64,000 bases of DNA from Dendrophyllia cribrosa (Eukaryota > Cnidaria > Anthozoa > Scleractinia > Dendrophylliidae). Positions 44,299 through 57,200 of this stretch are shown in pieces. The stretch covers positions 25,901,676 through 25,965,675 of the forward strand of contig JAJLRJ010000010.1 of the NCBI GenBank assembly GCA_024195265.1, in the 5' to 3' direction. The first letter of the stretch is position 1; every line of letters begins with the position of its first letter. A model generated the notes under the pieces. The model saw only the letters and a program-made list of their open reading frames with translations, searched no databases and was not told the DNA's origin. The position numbers and the translations under genes are program-made.

Positions 44299-45873
44299 TC
44301 ACTGTACAAGTAGGAGGAGTGGATCTGAAAATGCTGATAGACTCTGGGGCCAACAGCAATATTATTGATGGGGAGACATGGGAACAGCTGAAGGCAAAGG
44401 GGGTGAAGTGTGAGTCACAGGCCGCCCCTCCTGATAAAAAACTCTACCCGTACGCATCGAATCAGCCACTACCAGTAAAGGGGAGTTTTAAGTGCACAGT
44501 GGGTGTTTGTGATAGATCCACAAGAGCTGAGTTCCTAGTCATTGAGGGTAGAGGTATGTCGCTGCTTGGGAAGACAACAGCAACAGAACTGGGAGTACTA
44601 AAAATTGGTGTTGATGTTGCTATGCTAACTGTGAAGGCGGACAACCTGAAACAACATTACCCAGAAGTATTTGAGGGTGTTGGGAAGTTAAAGAACAAAC
44701 AGATATCTCTGGATATTGACCCCACTGTGAAACCTGTGGCACAACCCTACAGGAGGGTACCCTTCAATCTCAGGCAGAAGGTTCAAGACAAAACCACAGA
44801 ACTCTTGGACCTGGGAATAATTGAACCAGTGGAGGGCCCCGCCCCTTGGGTCAACCCTGTGGTGATCGTCCCAAAGAACAATGGAGAAATCCGCTTATGC
44901 ATCTATATGAGACAGGCAAATCATACGCCGATGATACCCAATACCCACAGTAGATGAGGTGTTGCATACTATGAACGGTTCCAAAGTCTTCAGTAAACTA
45001 GACCTAAAGTGGGGGTACCACCAGTTAGAGTTGAGCCCAGAATCAAGGGAAATCACAACATTTGCCACACCGGATAGACTGTTCCGATACAAGCGTCTAC
45101 TCTTTGGTGTTTGTTCTGCTAGTGAACAATATCAGCATGAGATAGCTACGATACTTGCTGGCATCGAAGGTGCAGAGAACATTTCGGATGATATTGTGAT
45201 ACATGGTCCTGATACAGAAACCCACGACCAGCGGCTTCGCCAAACCATAGAACGCCTGCGAGATTGTGGCCTCACACTGAATGCCGAGAAGTGTTTATTC
45301 AACATGGACAGGTTGGTGTTTATGGGGATGTTGCTTTCGGAGACAGGCATTGGGCCTACACAGGATCGAGTCAAGACAGTATTAGAAGCGGAAGAACCAA
45401 AGAGTGCCACAGAAGTACGCAGCTTTCTGGGTTTAGCCAACTACAGTAGCAGGTTCATACCCCATTTTGCCACACTGTCTGAACCACTGCGAAGATTGAC
45501 CAGGAAGGAAACACCATTCAAGTTCGAACCAGAGCAGAAGAAGTCTTTCGCATCCCTCAAACAGAAGATGGCAGAAGCATGCACACTGGCATACTTCGAT
45601 ACTTCGGCACCCACCAAGATCATAACAGATGCCAGTCCGGTTGGCTTAGGAGCAGTTCTCGTACAGGAACAGGGTGGTGTGTGGACACCAGTGTGCTATG
45701 CAAGCCGAAGTTTGACTGATTGTGAACAGAGATATTCTCAAATGGAAAAGGAGGCCCTGGGCGTGGTGTGGGCATGCGAAAGGTTCCATGCATATGTTTA
45801 CGGAATGTGGAGACCGACCACAAGCCTTTGGAGACCATATATGGCCTGCGATCTTGACCGTGTGCGCGGATAG
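44139..45873 (+). pseudogene. gypsy pol: protease, reverse transcriptase, RNase H (broken)
   Basis: The frame overlaps gag by 160 bases in the -1 register. The protease has the DSGAN active site (about 44341). Reverse transcriptase starts with PYRRVPFNLR and the GIIEP....WVNPVVIVPK block. A small deletion near 44930 shifts the frame just before the YPIPTVDE segment, and the next frame runs to 45873 with LDLKWGYHQL, the catalytic ISDD box (about 45184-45195) and GIGPTQDRVK. RNase H shows ITDASPVGLGAVL, SRSLT and MEKEALGVVWA. A further deletion near 45810 breaks the frame again inside RNase H. Confidence 0.9.
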
Positions 45874-47386
45874 AGCTATGGGTTCTCAGACTACAGCCGT
45901 ATGACTTTAGCGTTACATATAGACCGGGGCGAGGGAACATTGCCGACCCACTATCGCGACTACTACACAAGAAAGTCGAGCTTGACAAACAAGAGCATGG
46001 TGCGGAAGAATATGTTAGATTTGTTGCTGTAAACGCCACACCAACAGCACTGACAACTCGTGAGATAGAAGAAGCCTTTGCTGTGGATGAGGAACTGATA
46101 GAAGTAAGAAAGGCAATCACAATGGGGCAGTTTGACGGGTGTAAGCAATACAGTTATGTGTCATCGGTCAGTTTGTGCTTAGAGGCAGTCGCATCATAAT
46201 TCCCAAGAAACTACAACCAAGAACCCTAGCTCTCGCTCATGAAGGCCACTTGGGAGTGGTTGGCACAAAACAAAACCTCAGGACCACAGTTTGGTGGCCG
46301 GGCATGGATAAAGCAGCTGATAGACACTGCCATACATGCCATGGATGTCAGTTGGTGGCACGACCAGATCCTCCTGAACCGATCCGGTCCACAACATTAC
46401 CAGATGGACCATGGCAAGACCTAGCAGTTGACCTTATGGGACCACTGCCATCCGGACATTCATTGTTAGTAATTGTTGATTACTATAGCCGATTCTGTGA
46501 AGTTGAGATCATGCAGTCCACTACCGCTGAAAAGGTTATTGACTGCTTGGCAGACACTTTCTCCAGACATGGGTTACCAGTCACCATTAAGTCAGACAAT
46601 GGTCCCCAATTCAAGTCAAGTGAATTTAGAGAGTATTGCAAGCAGCATGGTATAAGGCATCATAAGGTTACTGCCAAGTGGGCGCAGGCCAACGGGGAGG
46701 TAGAGAGGCAGAATCGATCACTCTTAAAACGACTCCAGATTGCTCAAGCAGAAAACAAACCATGGAGAGCAGAATTATGAAAATATCTTACCTCTTACAG
46801 AAGCATCCCACACACCACAACAGGAAGGAGTCCAGCAGAACTGCTATTCAACCGGAAAGTCAGAGGAAAGATCCCAGATTTAAGCATTGACCATGCTTAT
46901 GACCAAGAAGTACATGATCGCGACGCTGAGCAGAAAGCCAAGACCAAAGACTATGTAGACACAAGCCGCAGAGCCAGTTATTCCAATGTGGAAGTAGGTG
47001 ACGAAGTCCTGGTCCAACAAGATAAGACTAATAAACTCAGTACGGCCTTCAACCCAAACCCCTTCAAGGTTGTCAGCAAGAGTGGCAACAGTGTCATAAT
47101 AGAGAGTCCATCGGGCAGCCAGTACTCCAGAAACACAAGTCACACGAAACAGTACGTCAAGGAGGAGGATTCCTCAACCCCACAAGAATCAGAAGTCTTG
47201 ACAACACCAGCTGCAATACCCACAGACACACCAGTTACAGGGCTGCTGAACAACAAGGAACACTCTGATCCACAGGGACGCAGCGAAACAAACTCCGAGA
47301 CATCAAGTATCTTGCGACCACAGAGGACACGGAGGTTGCCGGAGAGATTCAGAGACTATGTTGTTAACTTTCTGAAGAGAACATAA
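45810..47386 (+). pseudogene. gypsy pol: RNase H end and integrase (broken)
   Basis: RNase H resumes at 45810 and meets a TGA at 45855-45857 where family members have Arg (CGA). A frameshift lies between about 46140 and 46175. The integrase frame (from 46145) has HEGH and CHTCHGC zinc ligands, then the catalytic triad as VDLMGPLPSGH, KSDNGPQF and NGEVERQN with a D-x35-E spacing. A TGA at 46778-46780, again at a likely former CGA, interrupts it; the same frame then continues to TAA at 47386 with a C-terminal GDEVLVQQDKTNKLS domain and a Pro/Ser/Thr-rich tail. Integrase inserts the cDNA copy into the nucleus. Confidence 0.9.
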
Positions 47387-47547
47387 ACATTGGACATCAT
47401 ATTCAACTTTCTCAGTCATTTGGTTATAGCCAAACTCCCAGTTTGAAATGTTAAGCTTTATTTGTTGCGTATTTTCACAGGCTACTTGCCTAACTTTTAT
47501 TGTTAGCACATTTGGAAACACTTGTTTGAGTAGAAGAGCGTTTATCT

Positions 47548-47561
47548 GAGAAAAGGAGAGA
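47548..47561 (+). other. Polypurine tract of gypsy element
   Basis: GAGAAAAGGAGAGA sits directly before the 3' LTR, the expected site for plus-strand DNA priming. Confidence 0.85.
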
Positions 47562-47699
47562 TGTATTGTATTAGCCCGCTATGCATGCTGGGGGACGAGA
47601 CCATGTGCTTTTGATAGCGGCGGCCATGATTAAACGTGTTTGAGTTAAATCTGTTTGTCGAGTTGAATATTTATAGATTTTGATCCAGGGGACACTACA
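47562..47699 (+). repeat. 3' LTR of gypsy element
   Basis: 138 bases, the same TGTA...ACTACA ends as the 5' LTR, followed by GTTGT. Confidence 0.95.
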
Positions 47700-48007
47700 G
47701 TTGTCTATCTCTCAAAACTAGGAACCAATCAAAAATGTGCCTACCATCCTCACACTAATCCCTTACGTCACCAGATGGCATTCTATAAACACGCATTAGA
47801 AAGCGGCTGACACTTCAGACTACATTACAGTACTGGCACTTTCGGTTTTAAAGAATTAAAGAGAATGTTCTGATGATAACACGGTATATACAGCAACTGA
47901 AGAAGTTGTAATCAAAGCCTAATATGGTGCGAAAAAAAAATATGCAGCATTTTCAGGGGCAAATTATGGGACAAGAAAGGCCTATTATGCACAAATTATG
48001 CGATTTT

Positions 48008-48040
48008 TTCTATTTATTTATTTATTTATTTATTTATTTA
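48008..48040 (+). repeat. (TTTA)n microsatellite
   Basis: About seven TTTA units in CTATTTATTTATTTATTTAT. Confidence 0.85.
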
Positions 48041-48283
48041 CCATTTAAGTCTTTGCTCAATGATGAACATTTAGACTGTATTAATTAATTAACTAACTAA
48101 GTACTAACATAGAAACTAATAAAAAGTGGAGATTTCTTCTGGCTTAAAGAGTGTCAAGCAAGAAGTGTTTTGGGGTAAAAAGAACATTTAAAGTAGTCAC
48201 AACTGGCAGTTGAGCTATTTTAATTTTTTTTTACTAGGTTTTTAAGGAAGAAAACTACTTTTATGCTGTTCAAAAGCCAATTG

Positions 48284-48637
48284 CAGCCATGCTCCGTCAC
48301 GCGTGACCAGTATTTTTGAAAATTTGAATGGAGTTTTCCAGTTTACGCGTTGGTTTTGTAAATTCATTCCGAGATTCGGAATTCCCGTGAGAATTTTACC
48401 TAATTTTGGAAAAAAAAGAGCAACAAAATATCATTTTATTTTAAAATGTTACACATCGGAACAATAGTAGGTTTTTTATGCATGTAGCAAAGTTATTTTT
48501 CCATTAACTCGTGACTTTCAAAGTGTTTTCCAGAGAGATCTTCAAGGTTTCATTCAAATCTCAGACATTACAAAGAAATATTCAAATGTTTATTTCAGTC
48601 TTGTGGATTACTGGTCACGCGTGACGGAGCATGGCTG
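48284..48637. mobile_element. MITE, 354 bp, 29-bp perfect TIRs
   Basis: CAGCCATGCTCCGTCACGCG (29 bases to ...TGACCAGTA) is mirrored exactly at 48609-48637. No ORF. Target duplication unclear; TT.CAGCC and GGCTG.AA suggest the ends may extend three bases. Confidence 0.8.
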
Positions 48638-48719
48638 TAAAAGCATAAAGGAACAATAATTTAGCATATACATGTAATGTACTGTAAAAACCTGTAAAAG
48701 TTTCACTCAAAATCAGGGG

Positions 48720-49115
48720 TGCTCGACCAGACTTTTTGAGCCTTGAAATTAAGATTTTCTTTATTTGAGGTGTAAAACATGGAGCAACCTTAGATGGTGT
48801 AGAAGAGTGAGTCTTGTTTCTTTTAAGTACTTAGCTGCCAAAGTGCCTCCGAGACCAAAAATTAAATTGAACAATAAAGATCCGCATTGCATGCATGATC
48901 ACACAAACATGAGCATTGTGTTTATAAATAATTTATAAACACAATTATTGTAAAATTGAGCCTCAAATTTTTAAAATACCTGTGTTAAAACAGTGCTCGC
49001 TATCTTTGTCGGACGTTTTGAAGCTTTTAGCAATGAAGGAACACCCAAAATGGACAAAAGAATCTGTAAACAAGCAGCCATCTTGGTTAACCTTAGTAAC
49101 CAGGCTAAATAGAAA
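48720..49115 (-). repeat. Dispersed repeat, copy 2 (inverted mate 40540-40945)
   Basis: Shares, in reverse orientation, the GAAACAAGACTCAC, TTTATAAACACAA, GTCCGACAAAG, CATTGCTAAAAGC and CCAAGATGGCTGCTTGTTT landmarks with copy 1. Identity is moderate. Confidence 0.7.
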
Positions 49116-49529
49116 CATGTGTTCAAGAAATCTACACGGTTACTAAGCTTGTTGTGGCCAAGAACGAACAAACGCATGGCAGTTTATTCAGGTTTATTTG
49201 ATACAGGATGATTCGATGGAAAACCGAAGTTTAGCTCACGTTTCGTAGCTAAAGCGATAGTTTATGTACCATTTAATAAACAAGCAGCAGTGTTTTACCT
49301 GATAAAACACGTGCTGCGAGTTTATTAAATGACTTAAAACATGTTTATTGAATGAGTTTATTGAATGACTTAATATTTAATTGTTAATAATTCATGACCA
49401 TTTTGTCCAATATCGATGAAACTATGTGGAGTGATATGAGAAAACAAAAGAAGGTTGTTTGCATTTGGGAATTGAACAACAATAATGAAGGAGAAATAAA
49501 ATTAGAAATTTAAATATGCAGAACTATGT

Positions 49530-49826
49530 CAGTATTTTATTCGAATGCGGTCTTTAAGAATAACTTGCGCTACATGTTTGTTTCAAGATGAAGTTGAGGA
49601 GAAGTTGATACGCGATAGGACGGGACATCGTTCAAATGCTTTGTTTAAGTATGAAAAATCTAGCGTACAACAACAAATGATGGTTAGCAATTTGCTCGGA
49701 CCACCGGTCGCAAATCTTACAGATAGCGCGTCGACTAACACCCCCAGCACAAAAGTTAGTCTTTCTAAAACAGATGCAGCTGAAAGCAATTCAAATTTAT
49801 TAGATTTTGACGTTGCAGATGAATAA
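49530..49826 (+). pseudogene. Tyrosine recombinase C-terminal fragment (Crypton/DUF3504-type)
   Basis: After a possible acceptor (AACTATGTCAG) the frame reads RMRSLRITCATCLFQDEVEE, KLIRDRTGHRS and ALFKYEKSS, ending at 49826 after a Ser/Thr-rich tail. SLR..CAT.LF, (D/E)xTGHRS and a Tyr about nine residues on match the box II region and catalytic Tyr of eukaryotic tyrosine recombinases. The His usually two residues before the LR motif reads Arg here, so activity is doubtful. The N-terminal half is not in the neighbouring sequence. It may be an exon of a larger element or a remnant; the related N-terminal exon at 25.5-25.9 kb is on the other strand. Confidence 0.6.
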
Positions 49827-49967
49827 CATGACTATACCATAACAAAGTTGTTATGTCGGGCTCAGTATTCAATAATTGTACTTTTCATTTGTAAGTTAGC
49901 ACAAAATAAATGTGTTGCGTGAAATTAATGGTTGTTCTCAGTATTTAATTCCTACTGTATATAAACT

Positions 49968-50051
49968 TGAAGCATTATATAATATCACATGTGGCATTAT
50001 ATATGAATATTGATAGATAATGCAACGTGTGTCATTATATAATGCTTCACG
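49968..50051. repeat. Inverted repeat, ~36-bp arms
   Basis: ACTTGAAGCATTATATAATA.CACA is mirrored by TGTGTCATTATATAATGCTT.ACGT with four mismatches. Confidence 0.65.
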
Positions 50052-50405
50052 TTCATTTGTATGCCATTGTTTTTCTATTTTACCCCATTATTCCCCTGGG
50101 CCACATTCAAAACCCTCCCCGGGCTTTTTAGTTTCAAGCGTATTTTATGTGGTAAAGAGTGCTTTCCTCGTGACTAGAGAGGAGCATCGGATTGGACAAA
50201 ATGGTCATGAATTATTAATGTGTGGTTTGTTCACATTGTTCGATTTGTGCAATATTTTACGAATTATGCGATTTTTCATGAACTATGCGATTTGAGGCTG
50301 ATTATGCAAAATCGAACCATCGCATAATATCAGAAGCCCTGTCTCTACTGCAGTTCAAATGAATTATATACTTGAAGTATTATGATTGGAGGCTTCCTCT
50401 TAAAA

Positions 50406-50475
<70 letters not shown>
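50406..50475 (+). repeat. (TTA)n microsatellite, ~23 units
   Basis: About 70 bases of pure TTA repeat. The poly-Leu and poly-Tyr open frames across it are artefacts. Confidence 0.95.
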
Positions 50476-50478
<3 letters not shown>

Positions 50479-51227
50479 TACACATTTTCACTTTATCAAG
50501 AACTTTGACAACATTTTTGTTAAAATTAACTTTAATATTACACATACATGTTTATACTTTGGTAAAATACAACTTACAATATCTTTTACCATAAAGAAAA
50601 ATCATATCTCAACACAACATAATATCCTTGTTGCTAACAAATGTTACAAGAGAAAAGGCCTGCTCTTACACCAGAGAACTCGCGCTCAAAACTGAAGCTT
50701 ATCTGATCATACATGGGCGTCCTCAAGCTTAGCTAAGCTGTTGTGAGGAAAGTTACATGATTTCAAATATGAAATACATTACTACTGGTTCATAAAACTG
50801 CAAAGTTTTGGTATTCCTTTACAGTCCTTCTATGAATTGTGTCATCGTCTAGCAGACAGTGGTAATACCTTTAGTTCACTTTTTTTCAGAATATTAATTA
50901 ATAATTTTATATTTATTTGCAAAGAGTTAAGTATCAATCATTGTTCAGTTAACACAAAACTTGCAACTATATTGCTTCAAGTTATGCAAACTCCCAATAC
51001 TACATGTAAATTTCCTGCAATGACGGATATGCTGCCGTTAAGCTTCCTCTAAATGTAACAGGGCCCAAAACTTTACAATAATATATTTTTGTAAAATATG
51101 CTGAAATGTTTAAATTGCATGTTTAACTTACCAAATATAGTTGTTACAAAAAATGTTTGCACTTTTTCCATACATAAAGCTTAAGTTACCTACTAGATTT
51201 TTTTTTACATGAGAGTGAAATTTTAAC

Positions 51228-54200
51228 TCAACGAGTTCCAAGCCTTGACTTGGCAGCGTTCCTCTCTTTAAAGCTGATCTGCAGCCTATAGAGATTTGAG
51301 ACAGAGGCTAAGCATGGATCATAAAATTTCAAACTGACAGTCCAGGGTTTGTACGGTCATGGAAAAACCTGGAAAGTCATGGAATTGTATAATTTAATTT
51401 CCAGGCCTGAAAAGTCATGGAATTTAAGTGTGGGTCATGGAAAGTCATGGAAAATTATGTTCATGGTACAAAATCACTAAGGCAGCATATGTTGTGGGAA
51501 TAATAAGGTGAGATGAAAAATTTAAAAAAAATAATGTTGATAAAATTTTGAAAACAACGGTTGAACTCTTGGTCATGATAAATTTGCAAAGGTCATGGAA
51601 AAGGTCATGGAATTTTAAAATCTGAAAAGAGTACGAACACTGCAGTCAAACCTCTCTAAAACAATGGTCACCTTTGGATATATTCTGAATAGAAATAATT
51701 TTATAAGGTCCACAGCCAAAAGTGGAGGTTTAACTGCAAAGTTTATTGTAGAATTGCATATGTAAAAGAAACCTTGCATTCTTATTGGCTAACGAAGCGA
51801 GGGTATTTAGCATGGAATTGTATACCTGAGAAGTGATATTGCATGGCATCTTCGTAGGACGATGTTTGTGTACTATCTTTATATAGTATGTATACTTTCT
51901 TTTAAACTAGTGAGATTTGATATGAAGCGAAAAATACAAATGTGCAATTCACTAATGATAAATTTATCTAAAGTGAATTCCTGTTTTTCTCAATTTTAAC
52001 CAAAATGTGAACTTTTGTAGAGAGTGAAGAAGCCATTCACACTGCAGTCCAACAAGAAGCAAGCGAGCTACCATCAAAAACCGATATTTCATGCCTAGAT
52101 AAAAGCATGTCTAAATCAAACAAAGAAGTTTATGAAAACAAGCATACTGTACTGAGCTGAATTAAATGTAATATATATTTTACACTGAAACAGCCGCCTG
52201 GATGCTTTGAAAATAAACAAAGCTGCTATCCGAAGTAGAGTTTCAGGGAACTTTTTTATTTCAAAACCAAAACTTGTATCCCAACTCCTGTCTTGTACAG
52301 TATCAAAGAAATCCAGTGTGAAAAATATAAGAGGTACAAAAAGCAATAATGATTAAGTAATAATATTTTAGTAGTCTGGTATTCTTAGAAATGAGTGTCG
52401 TGAAGAAATAGTGAGAATAAAAATATTCCTGCTCGAGTGGAGATGTGTGTCCGGATCCTTCGTCGTCACGTCATGAATTGAAAGATCAACCGCGATAAGA
52501 TAAGCATAATTTTTTTTCCTGAATGTTTAACCCATTGACACCTGAACCGCCCGAAACCACCCGTACTCCACTGCTTTAAAAAATTGCAACTTTCTCAATC
52601 GTGCGAACATTGCTTTAACTAGCAGTTGTGAGCATTGACTAGAAAGTCCCTCAAATTGAGATACCCAATAAACAGAAAAAAGTCAGCGATTTTTGCAGAA
52701 TATCAGCGTTTGAATTTGGACAATAACAAAAATTACCGTTTTTAACGTCATAGAAAAACAACAAAAATCACATTTTTTTCCTTTAGTTTTTTTTATTCAA
52801 ATCATCGTGGCAAACCCAAAAGTCAACATTCACAGCAAAATTCAGTCCTAGTCCTAGCTTAGCAGTGAATATTTTTGCTCTTATACGTTGCTCGGGCCAA
52901 GCTACAAGCCTCGTTCTAGTGCATACTGACCTTGCCTCGATTTTCAACATCACCACCACTGCATGCTGGGAAATAGCCACAATTTTTGACAGCATTCATT
53001 CCTTTCCCCACACATTTCATATTTATACAAAGTCCACAACCACTCCTACCTACCACCGAAATTCCGTGCTTGTTGTGTTCTTCAGTGGTCGCAACTTCCA
53101 AAATATGCCCTGATAGGTCGAGAAATTCATCCAGAGTCGAGTCCCATTTTTCCAGTTCAACGAGCAACGAGCCAAATTCGTAAACGAAGTACAACACCTA
53201 ACTCACTTCATTGAGAAAGTGGACTCTGAACTACCTTGAAGCTTAATGATGCTCATCAGGCAGCTACTAAAGATGAAAAATGGCTGTGAACTTACCAAAA
53301 ATCGCACATACAACGAAGCAAAATGATGACGTCAGAATGATGTTTCCAGTAAACTCGAGCCTTCAGTGTTTTGGAACAGCAGCACTTTCAATGGTAACCC
53401 CAAATATGGAGTCACGAAATCCTATGGCTCGTTTATATGCAGAAAATCACTCAAAATGTAAAAATTCTCAGGAGTCAATGGGTTAATAACTAATCTATCA
53501 GTACTCACAAATTTGTCTTTTTTGTCCAAAGGTTTTTCCCCATTTAGCATGGTGTTTACTTGTCGCTGTGATAACAATATTATTCTTATTTATATTGTGC
53601 CGGCTGGCAATAACAAACTTTCGAAGTATTTAGCCTAATTTCTATCACAAACATTCACAGTTCGGCTCCAATGACCACATCATGTACTTAAGTGTACATT
53701 TCAAACAGCATTTCAGTCATACAGATAAACAAACCTAAAATTTGTTGCTACCACAAGGTTCTCTCCCAATCAGTCTTGATTTCTATTTGCTAGCTCTTGA
53801 CACTCATAGTTGGCTTTTTCGCTGGAAACGCTGTTTTTCTTTGACACATGCGATTCAAGAAAAATTCATTGCCAGACTTGTGAATTCCACGTTAAATTTC
53901 CCTTTTTCGCGTAAAATTTAACCTGGAATTCTCTTGTCAGGCAATAAATTTTCCTATAGAATACATTGTCAGCTTACATGTACAATTTGTAACTTGTACA
54001 TGTAACAGCTGTACATGTACGAGGGCCCAGTAGGCCCCCTTCAGAATTTTTGGAGGCCTTTTTTTAAATCGTAACAAATTAAATACAGTTATCTTATTAC
54101 ATAACTGAGCTTTACATTTTAAATCCTACAATAATCACTGCAGTGCTTGAATCTCAAAATAGTCTTTATGTGACCTATTTACTTGGTTCTGTTGTATTGC

Positions 54201-57200
54201 AGTGACCGATGGAATATTCTGGATTCAATTTATCTGTTTGAAATTCTTTATGCCAGATCAGTCAGTGGATTCAGCATGTAATATTAGAGTTTATTTCTCC
54301 ATCAAAGTAGATAAATTCTGTGCAGTTCAGTTTAAGTTAAGCTTGCATGATCCTTTGTTAAATTTGTTTGGATCATTTGTGGTACAATTGTACCTCCAGC
54401 AGTTGTAACAACTTTTCAACAAACTCAAGCATAGAGATGATGGTAATGATGAACTACTTATTTATTGACTGTGCAAAGTTGGTTTCAGGTCATAAGTCAG
54501 ATATTCAGTATAATGTAGTGTTAAAAACAAGCCTAGTTAATTAACAAAGAACATTAATTAATGTACATGTAAAGTTATAGCACTTACCATCTCATTATTT
54601 GTGCCCAATAGTTCAAAATAATAGGCTTCCACCTGAGCTTGATAATCCCAGCTGTGACAAAAAAATACCCTGCTGTAGACTTTAGATCAGAACTAGGTCC
54701 AGTCCCCTCTCTCAAAGGTTTATAGCATACACGAACTCGGCTCTAATATTATAAGTTAGGGACAAAAAGTCGGGGACCCAAATATTTTTATTCCACCAAA
54801 ATAAAGTTTAGTGTTTAATCTAACATTTCCAAAAATGAAAAATACAGAATCTTGAATTGGTGAATAAGTTTATTGACATTAATCAAGAAAAATACATTTT
54901 AATTGAAAGGCCGAGAGCATAACAGACCTATGTGAAATTTTAGGCCTTTTTTTTTTGTCTCACTCAGATTTGTCCATTTTTGGCATGTGAACTAGAATCG
55001 GCCTGTTATTAATGCAAACACTTTAAACAGCGGTTTTGCAAGGAGAATTCAAAATGGCGCTCGATAAACAAGGATTTACGAAGAGATATCGGCGATTAAT
55101 TGACGTATTTTAGGGCCTCCACCGACCACACTGAAAGGTATTTTAAGAATAAATACGTGGATTTAACGTACCTGGATGAAATTTGCGTAGCTTATTGTTA
55201 TGATGTGAAAGAAATTTTTCACAGGAGCCCGGAATGAATGGAGCTTTTTTCTCGATATTATCGCCGCTCAAATGGAAGACACATGTTTGAAATTTAAAAC
55301 TCGACATCTGAAGAAAGAAGGGGTCTTTCTTTCTGGGCTCCCATGAGAATTTTCCTTTTCTTTGTGGGAGTTATCTCTTTCATTTCTTTTTGAATTACCT
55401 TTTAACATACAGCCGTAAAATGACAAAAACTTATTTTTGAGCCCGCAATGCAAACAGGCTTTGTCACCTGAGGTGTGAAAATTGTCACCTAAAACATCGA
55501 TTTTTCTGAAGCTTAATTTTAGTTGTCTCGGCCTGTGATGTTTTTACTTCTGCCAGTTTTCCTCATTTTGTGAAATTTTTATCCAAAATGGGCTTGCTGA
55601 AGTCAGGTCTACCACCTTAAAGTACTCAAGTTGTTCGTTTCACTGCTGCTTTAGCAGAGATATGCAACAGTTATGTTAAATTGTTGCACAATGATATAAC
55701 AATAGCGGTTTTCACACAAGGAATTTATCGGCTTTGTTAAAGCAACATAACTTCACTTTTGGACAAAGCTCAGAACTGCAATTATGCATATTTAATATTT
55801 ATATCAATAGAGTAGATAACACAAAAAACACAGACATTATGAATATGTTATTTAAATCATCTTTTCAATCCCGCACGGGGTTCCTTCTTTTCGGCTAACA
55901 AGTTCTTTCTGTTGTGTTTATTTTATCATTGAACATGTGCCTGCAGCTTTCATCTTCTGGAATATGATCTGTATAGGTTCTCGTAACGTCAGTGTGAACC
56001 TCAGACAATCGCAGACGGAATAAAAAGAGAAATAACACCTCCCCTCCACTCGATTCAAAGATGGATTCGTGCGAAAACCAAAACGCTCCATTTTCCTATC
56101 ACTGAATTGGGGGGGGAGGGTGGTATTATTTTTTCATTTGAAATGACAGTCCAAGATTGTAGCTTAATGGAGCTTTTCAGGTGTAAATTTAACTAGTTAG
56201 GTTGGCATGAGAAAAGCATTATTAACAATCATGTGAAAGACAGAAAGGTTTGTGTCAAAGCAAAGTCACTTCCAGCCTCACTTCCACTCAAAGGCAAGGT
56301 CACCAAGTACACAACTGTAAAATGGACTATTCAGTTAATCACAGCTGTGAACACAGAAATCCCAACTGGCACAGGATAGACCTCAGCAGTTTCTCTTTTA
56401 AGAACATTAAGCACAATTTATTATGCTCACCATGACTTAGATCATAATTTAATTATTAGATATATTACCTTGTTTCTTCGATGCTGTTTACTAGTACATG
56501 TTGCTCACCAAGCTGTAGAACAGAATTCAAAATAAACATGAGTGGTAAATTCCAGAAATTTAACACAAATACAGTGTATAACAGCAAAATTTTTCACAGG
56601 GTGTGATTTTATTCAAAAAGTAGGGTTCATTTAAGCCCGATTATCACTAAATATATTTTTTCCCATTAAAGGACCCTAGTCATCCAAAATGCACTGCGCG
56701 CTCAATCGGTGAAATCCGCCATTTTTGATGCCATCGAAATTACCGAACATTGCATAGTGAATCGGAATCTTACTGCATTGTCCCAAGTTGTGTAAATGAA
56801 AGTCTGTAACTGTTATCGTAGCTTTCTTGAGTTATTAGTCTATCGGTTTGAATGATTTTTTCGTAGTTTTGCGCTACCGATGGACAAGGTTTTGACATCC
56901 AAAGTCAATGGTCTTAGGCCTCACGGTTTCTCAAGCGTGGATGGCCGAAGGCGCCAGGAAATGCAAAGAAAACTATTCTTCGCGAATCGATTTTCCACCT
57001 TTGGATTACGAGCAAAAGTGAGGTTGGAATCGTACGGCTAACCCATAGCCAGTTCGCCGAATTGTTGTTGTTAAAGAATGTACAACAGTTGCATCCGGTC
57101 GGAGAACAGTAAACATGCTGGAGATTCGGCAAATATTTCACAAACTGATTTCATGATGGATGCAATAACGCCATACGTTTAACAACGAATGTGCAGCCTA

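Larger units (their letters stand above)
43391..47704 (+). mobile_element. Ty3/gypsy LTR retrotransposon (Mag/SURL-like), full length but mutated
   Basis: Two 138-bp LTRs (43396-43533 and 47562-47699) begin TGTA and end ACTACA. They are flanked by a perfect 5-bp target duplication GTTGT at 43391-43395 and 47700-47704. LTRs differ at five positions (about 3.6%). Order inside is primer site, gag, protease, reverse transcriptase, RNase H, integrase and polypurine tract. No chromodomain is visible. Several frameshifts and two nonsense codons make this copy inactive by itself. The LTRs and terminal sites remain intact. Confidence 0.95.
42610..47819. mobile_element. Old TIR element interrupted by the gypsy retrotransposon
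   Basis: TCTGAAGTGTCAGCCGCTTT (42610-42631, 22 bases in all) and its exact inverse at 47798-47819 bracket the LTR element. Removing the retroelement and one target copy leaves about 900 bases, a typical size for a non-autonomous transposon. No ORF is seen in the remaining parts. The nesting order is clear, the superfamily is not. Confidence 0.55.

Noticed and set aside
45132..46148. Minus-strand frames of 60-166 codons within the gypsy element
   Set aside because: Shadows of the pol coding strand, where conserved retroelement domains read on the plus strand.
50372..50695. Poly-Leu and poly-Tyr open frames
   Set aside because: Produced by the TTA trinucleotide repeat.
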